From Sphingomonas bacterium (lineage in GTDB: Bacteria; Pseudomonadota; Alphaproteobacteria; Sphingomonadales; Sphingomonadaceae), in the NCBI GenBank assembly GCA_026785965.1, contig JAJAYY010000161.1, forward strand, positions 1-8,391: 8,391 nt of DNA, read 5' to 3'. The position numbers and the translations under genes are program-made. Positions 1 to 8,391 of the stretch are shown here, piece by piece. The notes under the pieces were generated by a model. It worked only from the letters and a program-made list of their open reading frames with translations, did no database searches and was not told the origin of the DNA. Each line of letters opens with the position of its first letter. Within the stretch, counting starts at the first letter, position 1.

Positions 1-1
1 C

Positions 2-1627
2 GGCGGCGCCGCGATGAACATCGGCATCGTCACCGCGTACAACGACATGCTTTCGGCGCATCAGCCCTATGGCCGCTACCCCGAACAGATCAAGCTGTTC
101 GCGCGTGAAGCCGGCGCCACCGCGCAGGTGGCGGGCGGCGTGCCGGCGATGTGCGACGGCGTAACGCAAGGCCAGACCGGAATGGACCTGTCGCTGGGCA
201 GCCGCGATGTCATCGCGATGGCAACCGCCGTCGCGCTCAGCCACGCAATGTTCGAAGGCGTCGCGCTGCTCGGCATTTGCGACAAGATCGTCCCCGGGCT
301 GCTGATCGGGGCGCTTCGCTTCGGCCATCTTCCGACCTTGCTGATCCCCGCCGGGCCGATGCCGTCGGGGCTCGCCAACCGCGAGAAGCAGCGCATCCGC
401 CAGCTGTTCGCCGAGGGCAAAGCGAGCAAGGAGGAGCTACTCGCGGCGGAGGCGGCGAGCTATCATGGCGCGGGCACCTGCACCTTCTATGGCACCGCCA
501 ATTCGAACCAGATGATGATGGAGCTGATGGGGCTGCACATCCCCGGCGCCGCTTTCATCAACCCGGGCACGCCGCTGCGTGCAGCGTTGACCCGCGCCGC
601 GGTCCATCGGCTGGCGGCGCTGGCGAGCGCCAAGGTGCGGCCATTGGGCGAATGCGTCGATGAGCGCGCGATCGTCAACGCCACGGTCGGGCTGCTCGCA
701 ACGGGCGGATCGACCAACCACGCGATCCACATTCCGGCGATTGCCCGCGCGGCGGGAATCATGATCGACTGGGAGGACCTCGACGCGCTGTCGCACGCGG
801 TGCCGCTGCTGGCGCGGGTCTATCCCAACGGATCGGGCGACGTGAACGATTTTCACCAGGCCGGGGGGATGGCGTTCGTCACCCGGGCGCTGCTCGATGC
901 GGGGCTGCTCCACGGCGACATCTTGTGCGCCGGCGGAGAAGATTTCGGGGCTTATGCGAGCGTGCCCGCGCTCGATGGCGATGCGCTCGCCTGGACCGAC
1001 GTCACGGCCTCGACCAACCCCGACATGCTGCGCGCAATATCCGACCCGTTCCTCGCCGATGGCGGGATGCGGCTGGTCGAGGGCAATTTGGGCCGCGCGA
1101 TCTTCAAGACCAGCTCGGTCAGCCCCGAGCGCTGGACGATCGAAGCGCCGTGTCGGATCTTCGGCGACCAGGATGAGGTCCTCGCCGCGTTCAAGGCGGG
1201 CGAACTCGATCGCGACGTGGTGGTGGTGGTGCGGTTCCAGGGACCGCGCGCCAATGGCATGCCCGAATTGCACAAATTGACCCCGCCGCTCGGCGTGCTG
1301 CAGGACAAGGGGTATAAGGTCGCTTTGGTCACCGACGGGCGGATGTCGGGGGCGAGCGGCAAGGTGCCGGCCGCGATTCACGTCTGCCCCGAAGCGCTCA
1401 ACGATGGCCCGCTGGCGCGATTGCGCGATGGCGATGTGGTGCGTCTGTGCGGTCCGAACGGGCTGCTCGACGTGATCGACGTCGACCTTGCGCTGCGCGA
1501 TCCTGCGTCCCCGCCGCCATCGCCTCTCGGCACCGGGCGCGAATTATTCTCGTTCATGCGCCACACCGCCGACAATGCCGAGCATGGCGCATCGGCGATG
1601 CTTCACGCGATGGAAGGCGTATCATGA
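2..1627 (+). CDS. edd: 6-phosphogluconate dehydratase, 5' end outside the window
   Basis: Edd dehydrates 6-phosphogluconate to 2-keto-3-deoxy-6-phosphogluconate (KDPG), the first dedicated step of the cytoplasmic Entner-Doudoroff pathway. It belongs to the IlvD/Edd Fe-S dehydratase family. The frame is open from base 2. Counting from the ATG at 14, family blocks appear in order: [11 protein letters not shown] (9-19), [11 protein letters not shown] (43-53, C47), GICDKIVPG (87-95, C89), [14 protein letters not shown] (154-167, C156), [17 protein letters not shown] and [12 protein letters not shown] near the C-terminus. C89 and C156 align with the cluster cysteines C154 and C221 of E. coli Edd at a constant offset of 65, so about 65 N-terminal residues are missing and the ATG at 14 is internal, not the start. 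Nothing in the visible part looks broken. Edd is preferred over IlvD or sugar-acid dehydratases because of the close motif match and the eda gene directly downstream. Confidence 0.96.
   Translation, partial: GGAAMNIGIVTAYNDMLSAHQPYGRYPEQIKLFAREAGATAQVAGGVPAMCDGVTQGQTGMDLSLGSRDVIAMATAVALSHAMFEGVALLGICDKIVPGLLIGALRFGHLPTLLIPAGPMPSGLANREKQRIRQLFAEGKASKEELLAAEAASYHGAGTCTFYGTANSNQMMMELMGLHIPGAAFINPGTPLRAALTRAAVHRLAALASAKVRPLGECVDERAIVNATVGLLATGGSTNHAIHIPAIARAAGIMIDWEDLDALSHAVPLLARVYPNGSGDVNDFHQAGGMAFVTRALLDAGLLHGDILCAGGEDFGAYASVPALDGDALAWTDVTASTNPDMLRAISDPFLADGGMRLVEGNLGRAIFKTSSVSPERWTIEAPCRIFGDQDEVLAAFKAGELDRDVVVVVRFQGPRANGMPELHKLTPPLGVLQDKGYKVALVTDGRMSGASGKVPAAIHVCPEALNDGPLARLRDGDVVRLCGPNGLLDVIDVDLALRDPASPPPSPLGTGRELFSFMRHTADNAEHGASAMLHAMEGVS
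1612..1617 (+). promoter_or_regulatory. Ribosome binding site of eda
   Basis: GGAAGG lies 6 bases before the ATG at 1624, inside the last codons of edd. It supports the 203-residue start over upstream in-frame starts that would extend eda backwards through the edd coding sequence. With the ATGA stop/start overlap at 1624-1627 it suggests translational coupling of the two enzymes. Confidence 0.7.
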
Positions 1628-2235
1628 CGATCGATCGGATCATGCGGCTGGCGCCAGTCATCCCGGTGCTGGTGATCGACGGCACGCTTGACCCGACCGC
1701 GCTCACCGAGACCCTGGTCAAGGCCGGGTTGCCGGTGATCGAAGTGACGCTGCGCACGCCTGGAGCGCTCGCCGCGATGCACGCGATGGCCAGGGTCGAC
1801 GGCGCAATAGTCGGCGCGGGGACCGTGCTCAACGAGGCGATGCTTGGCGCGGCGATCGATGCCGGCGCCAGGTTCATCGTTGCGCCCGGACTGACCGAAC
1901 GCCTGAGCCGCGCGGCAATTGCCAGCGGCGTCCCGTTCCTGCCCGGAATCGCCACTGCCGGCGACATCATGCGCGGGCTCGACCTCGGGCTCGATCGGTT
2001 CAAATTCTTCCCGGCCGAAGCTGCCGGCGGGCTGTCTGCGTTGAAAGCGCTGGCGGGGCCGTTCGCCGCGATCCAATTCTGCCCGACCGGCGGCATTACC
2101 GAAGCAAGCGCGCCGGCGTGGCTGGCGCACCCGTCGGTGGTGTGCGTCGGCGGAAGCTGGATCGTGCCCGGCGGCGAGACCGACCTCAGCGCGATCGCAG
2201 CGCGCGCCCGCGCTGCCGCCGGCCTCCGCAATTAA
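1624..2235 (+). CDS. eda: KDPG aldolase (2-dehydro-3-deoxyphosphogluconate aldolase)
   Basis: Eda cleaves KDPG, the product of Edd, into pyruvate and glyceraldehyde-3-phosphate, using a lysine Schiff base. The predicted 203-residue protein is close to the usual class I KDPG aldolase length and folds as a single TIM barrel. Visible family motifs are PVIPVLVID near the N-terminus, the active-site strand [10 protein letters not shown] (E40 and R44), GAGTVL (64-69), FIVAPG (84-89), LPGIAT (106-111), the Schiff-base motif FKFFPAE (K127) and a phosphate-binding CPTGGI loop, followed by VCVGGSW. All catalytic residues expected for the family are present. The ATG overlaps the edd stop as ATGA, so the two genes form one transcription unit. 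The fold is shared with KHG and 2-keto-3-deoxygalactonate aldolases, but the edd partner makes the KDPG assignment secure. Confidence 0.96.
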   Translation: MTIDRIMRLAPVIPVLVIDGTLDPTALTETLVKAGLPVIEVTLRTPGALAAMHAMARVDGAIVGAGTVLNEAMLGAAIDAGARFIVAPGLTERLSRAAIASGVPFLPGIATAGDIMRGLDLGLDRFKFFPAEAAGGLSALKALAGPFAAIQFCPTGGITEASAPAWLAHPSVVCVGGSWIVPGGETDLSAIAARARAAAGLRN

Positions 2236-2241
2236 GCCAGC

Positions 2242-2261
2242 GACGCCGGAAAGCGTTTTTT
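2242..2261 (+). terminator. Weak intrinsic-terminator-like hairpin after eda
   Basis: Seven bases after the eda stop, GACGC (2242-2246) can pair with GCGTT (2253-2257) across a 6-base loop, with one G-U pair, and the 3' arm runs into six Ts (2256-2261). Position and T-run fit a terminator for edd-eda, but the stem is only 5 bp, so it may be leaky or incidental. Confidence 0.35.
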
Positions 2262-2313
2262 CGCCGATGGCCAAGTGACGAAAGATTCCGGCAGCGAGAT
2301 TGATCCAGATTAG

Positions 2314-2339
2314 AAGTTGGCTGGCACCCGCGCCAACTT
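2314..2339 (+). promoter_or_regulatory. Perfect 8-bp inverted repeat in the cyclase leader
   Basis: AAGTTGGC (2314-2321) and GCCAACTT (2332-2339) are exact reverse complements separated by 10 bases. No T-run follows, so it is not a standard terminator. It lies 42 bases before the preferred cyclase ATG, between the eda stop and the cyclase. It could be a dyad operator for a transcription factor or a hairpin in the 5' untranslated leader. I could not identify convincing -35/-10 elements around it. Confidence 0.4.
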
Positions 2340-2368
2340 GGGTCCATAAGTTCCCCAAGCCCCCGGCG

Positions 2369-2374
2369 AAAGGG
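2369..2374 (+). promoter_or_regulatory. Ribosome binding site that decides the cyclase start
   Basis: AAAGGG ends 6 bases before the ATG at 2381, good spacing for initiation there. It directly abuts the alternative ATG at 2375, too close for that start. The furthest upstream in-frame start is a TTG at 2300, which would put the 8-bp inverted repeat inside the coding region. Confidence 0.55.
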
Positions 2375-2380
2375 ATGCTG

Positions 2381-4471
2381 ATGGTTGCAGCGCGTATGGA
2401 GCGACGGCTCTCGGCGATCGTTTCGGCCGACGTGGTTGGATACAGCCGCCTGATGGGAATCGACGAGGAGGGTACTCTTCGCCGGGTGAAGGCGCTTCGC
2501 CGCGACATCATGGATCCGTGCGTCGCGCGCAAGCATGGCCGCGTCGTCAAGACCACTGGCGACGGCTTCCTGGTCGAGTTCGGCAGCGTCGTCGACGCCT
2601 TTCACTGCGCCTGCTCGGTCCAGAGGGCCCTGATCACGAATAGCCACGGTGTTGCTGACGACCAGCAGCTGATGTTGCGCATCGGAATTAATGTCGGCGA
2701 CATCATCCTCGACGATGGCGACGTATTTGGCGACGGGGTCAATGTCGCGGCGCGGCTCGAACCGCTGGCGCCGATTGGCGGAATTTGCGTGTCGCGCCGC
2801 GCGTGGGAAGATTTGCGACGGCTCGGCCTGCCGTTCGAGGACATGGGCGAGCAGAAGCTCAAGAACATCGGGGAGCCGATCCGGGCCTATCAACTTGCCG
2901 CCGAACAGATCAAAGCTATCCCCGCTGAGGAAGAGTTTGAGGAGGTTGCATCGATCGCGCCGCTCAGCGCGAAACCGGGCAAGCGAGTCGCCGCGCCGCT
3001 TGTCACGGCGGCATTGCTCGCGACCGTGGTGGGCGGTTGGTTTGCGCTCGGCGGCCGCGGCGCGGAGGCAGCGATCCAGCCCAATGTTCGACTCGGCGGG
3101 TTCGCAATTATCTCGCCCGATGTGCCGCGCGGCCTGCCCGAGGCGCTGCACCAGGAATTGATGGCCGCGTTCAGCATCGAAAATGCAGTCACGGTGGTGA
3201 TGAGCGGCGACACCAGGGCGGCGCGGGCCTCGCCCTTCCTGATCGACGGCAGCGTGCGCGAGATCGATCGCCTGCTGCGCTTCACCGTGAACTTCAAGAA
3301 TGACCGGAGCGGGGTTTTGCTGTGGTCGCAGACGTTCGACACGCCGCGCGTCGCGGAGATGCTTGCGCCGCGCCAAGTCGCGGTTTCGGCCAGTCAGATC
3401 GTGCGCTGCGCTTTGTGGGGGGCGGCGGCGCACTCGACGACGCTGACCGACAAGGCGCTGTCGCTCTATCTTCAGTTCTGCAACGAATTCTGGGGCGGCT
3501 CATCCACCGAGGACCGCATGCTCGATGCGGCGCGACGGGTGACCGAGGCCGCGCCCGACTTTTCGTTCGGTTGGTCGGCACGAGCCCTGACCGCGCTTCC
3601 ACTGACTCGGCGCGAGGGTTTCGGCAAGGTCGATGCGCTGCGCCAGGAGGCAGCCTTCGCTGCGCGCACGGCGCTCGAGATCGATCCGCAAAATCCCGAA
3701 GGCTATATGGTTCAGGCCGGACTGTTGCCGCTGCGCGCCTATGCCCAGCGCGAGGCGATGCTCAATAAGGCGATCAGCGTTCGCCCGACCGAATGCGGTT
3801 GCGAGCGCCAACTCTACGGCGATTTCCTCGTTTCGGTCGGGCGAATGGAGGAAGCGGTCGATCAGTTCCAGCGCGGCCACGACATGCAGCCGCTCGCCCC
3901 GCGCAGCAATGTCCGGCTCGTGCATGCCCTTTATGCAGTCGGACGAAGTGATGAGGCCGACCAGATATTGGGAAAGATATTGGAGGTGTGGCCCTATGCC
4001 GCTTCGCTCCAGGTGATGAAGATCAAGTCGGCCTTTTGGACCAAACGCTATCCCGAAGCGCTCGCCCTGCTCCACGATTCCGCTTTGCATCTCAATTCGG
4101 GAAGCCGCGATGGGCTAGTGGCGACCTTCGAAGCGCTTCAGTCGGGCGATGCCTCGGCGCGCGCCAGGACGATCGGCCAACTCAAGGCGTTGAGCCTCGA
4201 CCGCCGCAAGAACGACCGGCTGGTGGTGTCGGCGCTCGCGGCGCTCGGCGCGCGAACCGAGGCGATCGACGCCGCGGCGCGATTGATCGAGCAAAACAGC
4301 ATCTGGGTTGCCGACGTGCTGTTCGAGCCCAATCTCGCGGCGGCGGCAAACGACCCCGCTTATGCTCGGCTCGTGACGCGTATCGGGCTTGCCGATTACT
4401 GGCGCTCGACCCGGCATGCGCCCGATCTCTGCCGCAACCCCGCCGCGCCAAGTTTCTGCGCGACAAGTTGA
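2381..4471 (+). CDS. Membrane-anchored class III adenylate cyclase with periplasmic TolB/FlgO-like and TPR-like region
   Basis: Predicted to make cAMP from ATP. Numbering is from the ATG at 2381 (696 residues). The N-terminal 1-175 is a class III nucleotidyl cyclase domain opening with the typical ERRLSAIVSADVVGYSRLM. Metal-binding D17 and D61 (VVKTTGDGF), adenine-contacting K57 and D114, and transition-state N121 and R125 (DVFGDGVNVAARLE) are all present, so it should be active and specific for ATP as a homodimer. A linker leads to one hydrophobic segment at 203-223, placing the rest in the periplasm. Residues ~235-345 resemble the TolB/FlgO-like domain common in this cyclase family (IDGSVREIDRLLRFTVNF then LLWSQTFD). 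Residues ~360-690 are helical and TPR-like but degenerate. The periplasmic half has six cysteines: 343, 367, 472, 474, 684 and 693. The start follows the family pattern and the ribosome site; ATG 2396 is an alternative. The ligand is unknown. Confidence 0.9.
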   Translation: MVAARMERRLSAIVSADVVGYSRLMGIDEEGTLRRVKALRRDIMDPCVARKHGRVVKTTGDGFLVEFGSVVDAFHCACSVQRALITNSHGVADDQQLMLRIGINVGDIILDDGDVFGDGVNVAARLEPLAPIGGICVSRRAWEDLRRLGLPFEDMGEQKLKNIGEPIRAYQLAAEQIKAIPAEEEFEEVASIAPLSAKPGKRVAAPLVTAALLATVVGGWFALGGRGAEAAIQPNVRLGGFAIISPDVPRGLPEALHQELMAAFSIENAVTVVMSGDTRAARASPFLIDGSVREIDRLLRFTVNFKNDRSGVLLWSQTFDTPRVAEMLAPRQVAVSASQIVRCALWGAAAHSTTLTDKALSLYLQFCNEFWGGSSTEDRMLDAARRVTEAAPDFSFGWSARALTALPLTRREGFGKVDALRQEAAFAARTALEIDPQNPEGYMVQAGLLPLRAYAQREAMLNKAISVRPTECGCERQLYGDFLVSVGRMEEAVDQFQRGHDMQPLAPRSNVRLVHALYAVGRSDEADQILGKILEVWPYAASLQVMKIKSAFWTKRYPEALALLHDSALHLNSGSRDGLVATFEALQSGDASARARTIGQLKALSLDRRKNDRLVVSALAALGARTEAIDAAARLIEQNSIWVADVLFEPNLAAAANDPAYARLVTRIGLADYWRSTRHAPDLCRNPAAPSFCATS

Positions 4472-4472
4472 G

Positions 4473-4477
4473 AGGAG
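4473..4477 (+). promoter_or_regulatory. Ribosome binding site of the 91-residue lipoprotein gene
   Basis: AGGAG begins immediately after the cyclase stop and ends 7 bases before the ATG at 4485. It fixes the start so that the protein begins with a lipoprotein signal rather than at an upstream ATG inside the cyclase gene. Confidence 0.75.
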
Positions 4478-4484
4478 TTTTTTG

Positions 4485-4760
4485 ATGAGATTTATAGCAC
4501 CGCTGTTGCTCCTCGCCGCCTGTTCCGCCGAGGGGCGGCCGGATGCCGCAGGCACCGCCGCGCAAGCCGCGGCGCTGGCCAACGCCAATCAATCGCGGGG
4601 CGTGATCATGCCTGCACAACGCAGCGATCCGCGCGGCGCGGCGGCGAAGATCATGGCGGGTGGCTTCCTGCCGGACGGAAGCTTTGTTCACGGCGACCAC
4701 ATTCATAAGCCGGGGCAGGAGAATTGCCCGAGCGAGATGAACGGCGGCCCGGTCCAATAG
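4485..4760 (+). CDS. Small predicted lipoprotein of unknown function
   Basis: This 91-residue protein has a short lipoprotein signal, MRFIAPLLLLAAC, with lipobox L10-A11-A12-C13. Ser at +2 favours outer-membrane sorting by the enterobacterial rule, which may not hold in this organism. The mature part is alanine-rich (residues 20-34), then has a compact conserved-looking segment containing GGFLPDGSF, HGDHIH (69-74) and C81. The clustered histidines and aspartate could bind a metal, but that is only suggested by spacing. It starts 13 bases after the cyclase stop with its own strong ribosome site, so it is probably co-transcribed with the cyclase and could act near its periplasmic half. I do not recognise a named family. 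The start is well supported; the function is not. Confidence 0.75.
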   Translation: MRFIAPLLLLAACSAEGRPDAAGTAAQAAALANANQSRGVIMPAQRSDPRGAAAKIMAGGFLPDGSFVHGDHIHKPGQENCPSEMNGGPVQ

Positions 4761-4774
4761 GGGTTATTGCCCCT
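4759..4774. terminator. Short hairpin between convergent genes
   Basis: AGGGG (4759-4763) pairs with CCCCT (4770-4774) across the loop TTATTG, in the 16-base gap between the convergent lipoprotein and transporter genes. A competing stem, CAATA (4755-4759) with TATTG (4765-4769), is also possible. Location fits a bidirectional terminator, but the stems are only 5 bp and neither strand has a real T-run. Confidence 0.25.
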
Positions 4775-4776
4775 TC

Positions 4777-6414
4777 TCAGTCGAGCGCCTTGCCGCTGGT
4801 TTCCTCCATCCAGATCAACGCGCAGACTAGCGACAGCCCGGTGAAGAAGATCGGGTACCACAGGCCGGCGAAGATGTTGCCGGTGATCGCGACCAGCGCG
4901 AAACTGGTCACCGGCAGGAAGCCGCCAACCCAGCCGGTGCCGACATGGTAAGGCAGGCTCATCGCGGTGTAGCGGATGCGGGTCGGGAACATCTCGACCA
5001 GCGCTGCGGCTTGCGGCCCGTAGAGAGCGCAGGCGCCGACCACGAACACCAGCATCCAGCCGATCAGGCGAACCCAATCGACCGCCGTCAGGTCGGCGCT
5101 GGCCGGGTAGCCGTTGGCAGCAAGCAGGCCCTTGAGCTGGTCCCCGGTGTCCTTCTTGAGCGCCTTGAGGCCGGGCCCGTCGAAGCCCGCGCCCGAACGG
5201 ACGTCGAGCATGTCATCGCCAACCCGGATGCGGGTCGCGCCGTCGGCCGAGGCGCGCTCGGTATAGCCGATCCCGGCGGTCGCCAATTGTCCCTTGGCGA
5301 CGTCGCAAGCGGTGGTGAAGCGGCGCGTTCCGGCGGGGTCGAACTGGACCGAGCAACTCGCGCGATTGGTTTCGACCACCACCGGGGTGGCGCGCTGTGC
5401 AGCGGCGAGCGCGGGGTTCACCGCCTCGGCGATGGCGTGATAGCCGGGGATGTAGGCGACCAGTGCGAGCAGCATGCCGCCGACCATCACCGGCTTGCGT
5501 CCCACTCGGTCGCTGAGCCAGCCGAACAGGACGTAGAGCGGGGCCGAGACGATGGTCATCGCCATGATCACCAGATTGACCGTCGCCCCCGCCATTCCGA
5601 GCGTCTTTTCGAGGAACACCTGGATGTAGAAAAAGGTCGAATACCAGACCGCGCCCTGGGCGGCCATGAAGCCGAAGAAAGCAATCAGCACGAGCTTCAG
5701 ATTGGCGCGGTCGGCGAACGCCTCGCGCAGCGGTGCCGTGGTGACATTGCCCTCCTGCTTGAGCTTGGTGAACGCCGGGCTCTCGCTCAGCTTGACCCGC
5801 ATCCACACCGAAATACCAAGCAGGATGATCGACGACAGGAACGGAATGCGCCAGCCCCAGGCCGCGAACGCCTCCTCGCCGAGCAGGGTGCGGGTAAGCA
5901 GGATCACGCCCAGCGCGGCGATCAGGCCAATCCCGGCCGACGACTGGATCCAGCCGGTTGCCCAGCCGCGGCGGTGCTGTTCGGCATGCTCGGCAACGTA
6001 AATCGCCGCACCGCCATATTCGCCGCCCAGCGCGGTGCCCTGGCAGATGCGCAGCAGGATGAGCAGCGCCGGGGCGAGCATCCCCGCTTGCTCATAGGTC
6101 GGCAGCAGCCCGATGGCGAAAGTCGCGCCGCCCATCAGGCTGACCGTCGTCAGGAAGGTCGCCTTGCGCCCGACGCGGTCGCCCATCACGCCGAAGATGA
6201 TTGCACCCAGAGGCCGGAAGGCGAAACCGGCAGCGAACAGGCCGAGCGCGGCGATCATCGCTGCGGTCGGCTCAAGGCTGGCGAAGAACACCTTGGAAAT
6301 GACCGCCGCGAGACTGCCGAAGATGAAAAAGTCATACCATTCGAACGCGGTCCCCGCCGATGAAGCGGTGACGACGCGGACCATCGACCAAGGCTTTCGT
6401 GCGGTGTGGTTCAT
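4777..6414 (-). CDS. MFS transporter, metabolite:H+ symporter (MHS) family, with a large periplasmic insertion
   Basis: Predicted inner-membrane proton-coupled importer of 545 residues, related to the ProP/KgtP/ShiA group. Visible features are the N-terminal FEWYDFFIFG (24-33), GDRVGRK after TM2 (78-84), RICQGTALGGEYGGA in TM4 (122-136), WGWRIPF (186-192), and a second SDRVGRKP after TM8 (301-308). Twelve hydrophobic segments can be placed, including TM9 at ~309-329 and TM10 at ~447-470. Family members are usually about 430-450 residues; the extra length is one hydrophilic block at ~333-446 between TM9 and TM10, predicted periplasmic, with cysteines at 354 and 370. The ATG at 6414 has a strong ribosome site (AGGGGGAG) and gives the expected N-terminus. 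It lies downstream of acs and a lipoprotein gene on the same strand, so a carboxylate substrate such as acetate is a reasonable inference, but the family also moves ketoglutarate, shikimate, proline and betaine. Confidence 0.92.
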   Translation of the reverse strand: MNHTARKPWSMVRVVTASSAGTAFEWYDFFIFGSLAAVISKVFFASLEPTAAMIAALGLFAAGFAFRPLGAIIFGVMGDRVGRKATFLTTVSLMGGATFAIGLLPTYEQAGMLAPALLILLRICQGTALGGEYGGAAIYVAEHAEQHRRGWATGWIQSSAGIGLIAALGVILLTRTLLGEEAFAAWGWRIPFLSSIILLGISVWMRVKLSESPAFTKLKQEGNVTTAPLREAFADRANLKLVLIAFFGFMAAQGAVWYSTFFYIQVFLEKTLGMAGATVNLVIMAMTIVSAPLYVLFGWLSDRVGRKPVMVGGMLLALVAYIPGYHAIAEAVNPALAAAQRATPVVVETNRASCSVQFDPAGTRRFTTACDVAKGQLATAGIGYTERASADGATRIRVGDDMLDVRSGAGFDGPGLKALKKDTGDQLKGLLAANGYPASADLTAVDWVRLIGWMLVFVVGACALYGPQAAALVEMFPTRIRYTAMSLPYHVGTGWVGGFLPVTSFALVAITGNIFAGLWYPIFFTGLSLVCALIWMEETSGKALD

Positions 6415-6417
6415 TGG

Positions 6418-6425
6418 CTCCCCCT
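6418..6425 (-). promoter_or_regulatory. Ribosome binding site of the MHS transporter gene
   Basis: On the minus strand AGGGGGAG ends 3 bases before the ATG at 6414; its AGGGGG core is 5 bases away. It supports this start over the internal Met11. The rest of the 54-base gap to the lipoprotein gene holds a GC-rich 5-bp inverted repeat (GCGGC 6446-6450 with GCCGC 6455-6459) without a T-run. Confidence 0.7.
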
Positions 6426-6468
6426 GGGCGAGAGGGATAGCGCGCGCGGCGCCTGCCGCAAGGGGGAG

Positions 6469-6960
6469 CTAGCTGGTCTTGGTGATCAGTTCATCGAGGT
6501 GGGCGACCGCGATGCCCATTTTGCGCACCACCATCTTGTTGACCACGCTTCGCCCGCCGGGCTGGAGGGTCAGGGTCTGCTCGGCCTTGAGCCCGTTCTT
6601 CATCTTGTAGTTGAGGTGCAGACGGCCATTGCGCATACGCCCGCTGACCAGTCCCGGGGTATCGGTGATCGTCCCCGACATCGTCGTCGCCGACGTCTGG
6701 CGAAGCGTCCAGCGGCGCTGGCGCGGCGGCTTGGTGCCTTCGCTTATGGTCTGATCGATGATGATCCCGCCATTGCCGTCGGCCCGGCCCTGGCTTTCGA
6801 CGCGGATGGTGACCGGGGCCTTGAGCGCGATCCTCAGCTGGCCCTCGCCGCGCGACGCGCCGGAGAAGAACGCCAGCGGATCGAACCCGGCGGGTTGGTT
6901 GGCGGGGGCCGCGGCGGTGCAGCCGACCAGCGCGACGGCAAGGATGAGGGGACGGAACAT
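6469..6960 (-). CDS. Predicted lipoprotein, DUF3833-like
   Basis: A 163-residue exported protein of unknown function. The N-terminus MFRPLILAVALVGC is a lipoprotein signal with lipobox L11-V12-G13-C14, so the mature protein should be lipid-anchored in the cell envelope. The mature sequence begins LAFFSGASRGEG, continues through alternating beta-like strands with RRWTLRQTS and SGTITDTPGLVSG, and ends with VNKMVVRKMGIAVAHLDELI. This order (FF-G-G-G start, R-W-x-L, Y/S-G-T, then N-K-M-x-K-G-x-V near the end) resembles DUF3833, a family without a known biochemical role; I judge this from memory of the pattern. The ATG at 6960 gives the clean signal peptide; longer in-frame starts run into acs and lack one. 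There is no clear Shine-Dalgarno sequence in the 25 bases after the acs stop. Same strand and close spacing suggest an operon with acs upstream and the transporter downstream. Confidence 0.75.
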   Translation of the reverse strand: MFRPLILAVALVGCTAAAPANQPAGFDPLAFFSGASRGEGQLRIALKAPVTIRVESQGRADGNGGIIIDQTISEGTKPPRQRRWTLRQTSATTMSGTITDTPGLVSGRMRNGRLHLNYKMKNGLKAEQTLTLQPGGRSVVNKMVVRKMGIAVAHLDELITKTS

Positions 6961-6985
6961 GCAAGCGCAACGCGCCACGCGGTCA

Positions 6986-8391
<1,406 letters not shown>

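Noticed and set aside
437..1381. A 314-codon open frame on the - strand, opposite edd
   Set aside because: Arg/His/Asp-rich translation without family features; edd on the other strand has continuous motif support throughout.
2322..2340. Possible sigma-54 promoter (TGGCAC at 2322-2327)
   Set aside because: The GC of the -12 element is not found at the required spacing; the bases there are AA, within the inverted repeat.
2300..2380. An N-terminal extension of the cyclase from the TTG at 2300
   Set aside because: The 27 extra residues do not look like the family N-terminus, no ribosome site is evident before the TTG, and AAAGGG is correctly spaced for the ATG at 2381.
4945..6363. A 472-codon open frame on the + strand, opposite the transporter gene
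   Set aside because: Its translation is rich in Arg, Gly, Ala, His and Gln with no recognisable motif or hydrophobic pattern, typical of the antisense of a GC-rich gene. The opposite strand encodes a clear 12-TM transporter.
6446..6459. GCGGC/GCCGC hairpin between the lipoprotein and transporter genes as a terminator
   Set aside because: Only 5 bp, no T-run on either strand, and such short GC repeats are expected by chance in this composition.

Overview
The window is gene-dense, GC-rich bacterial chromosome with no mobile element, CRISPR array or RNA gene that I could see. An Entner-Doudoroff operon (edd-eda), a membrane-anchored class III adenylate cyclase, two small lipoproteins, a metabolite:H+ symporter and acetyl-CoA synthetase together suggest an alphaproteobacterium, most likely a sphingomonad. 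That placement rests on protein resemblance and composition, not on a marker gene. The window begins inside edd and ends inside acs, so both edge genes are incomplete.

Positions 1-2235 (+ strand): the C-terminal ~540 residues of 6-phosphogluconate dehydratase, then KDPG aldolase, joined by a 4-base ATGA overlap. Together they convert 6-phosphogluconate to pyruvate and glyceraldehyde-3-phosphate. Positions 2236-2380 are a 145-base leader with a weak terminator-like hairpin and a perfect 8-bp inverted repeat. Positions 2381-4760 (+): a 696-residue adenylate cyclase with a complete catalytic residue set, one membrane segment and a predicted periplasmic TolB/FlgO-like plus TPR-like half. A 91-residue lipoprotein follows 13 bases later and is probably co-transcribed.

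Positions 4777-8391 (- strand), convergent with the above: in transcription order acs, a 163-residue lipoprotein resembling the DUF3833 family, and a 12-TM MHS-family transporter. Gaps of 25 and 54 bases fit one operon. A plausible shared theme is uptake of a small carboxylate and its activation to acyl-CoA, but the substrate cannot be read from the sequence.

The strongest anomaly is in acs. Its frame is intact and family-like on both sides of a TAA at 8366-8368, which falls at the position of enteric Acs residue ~188, so the copy shown here is a nonsense-interrupted acs or carries a sequence error only 23 bases from the window end. The second is a ~110-residue extra domain in the transporter between TM9 and TM10, predicted to face the periplasm. 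No stretch longer than 145 bases lacks a gene. I did not find a wholly new system here.
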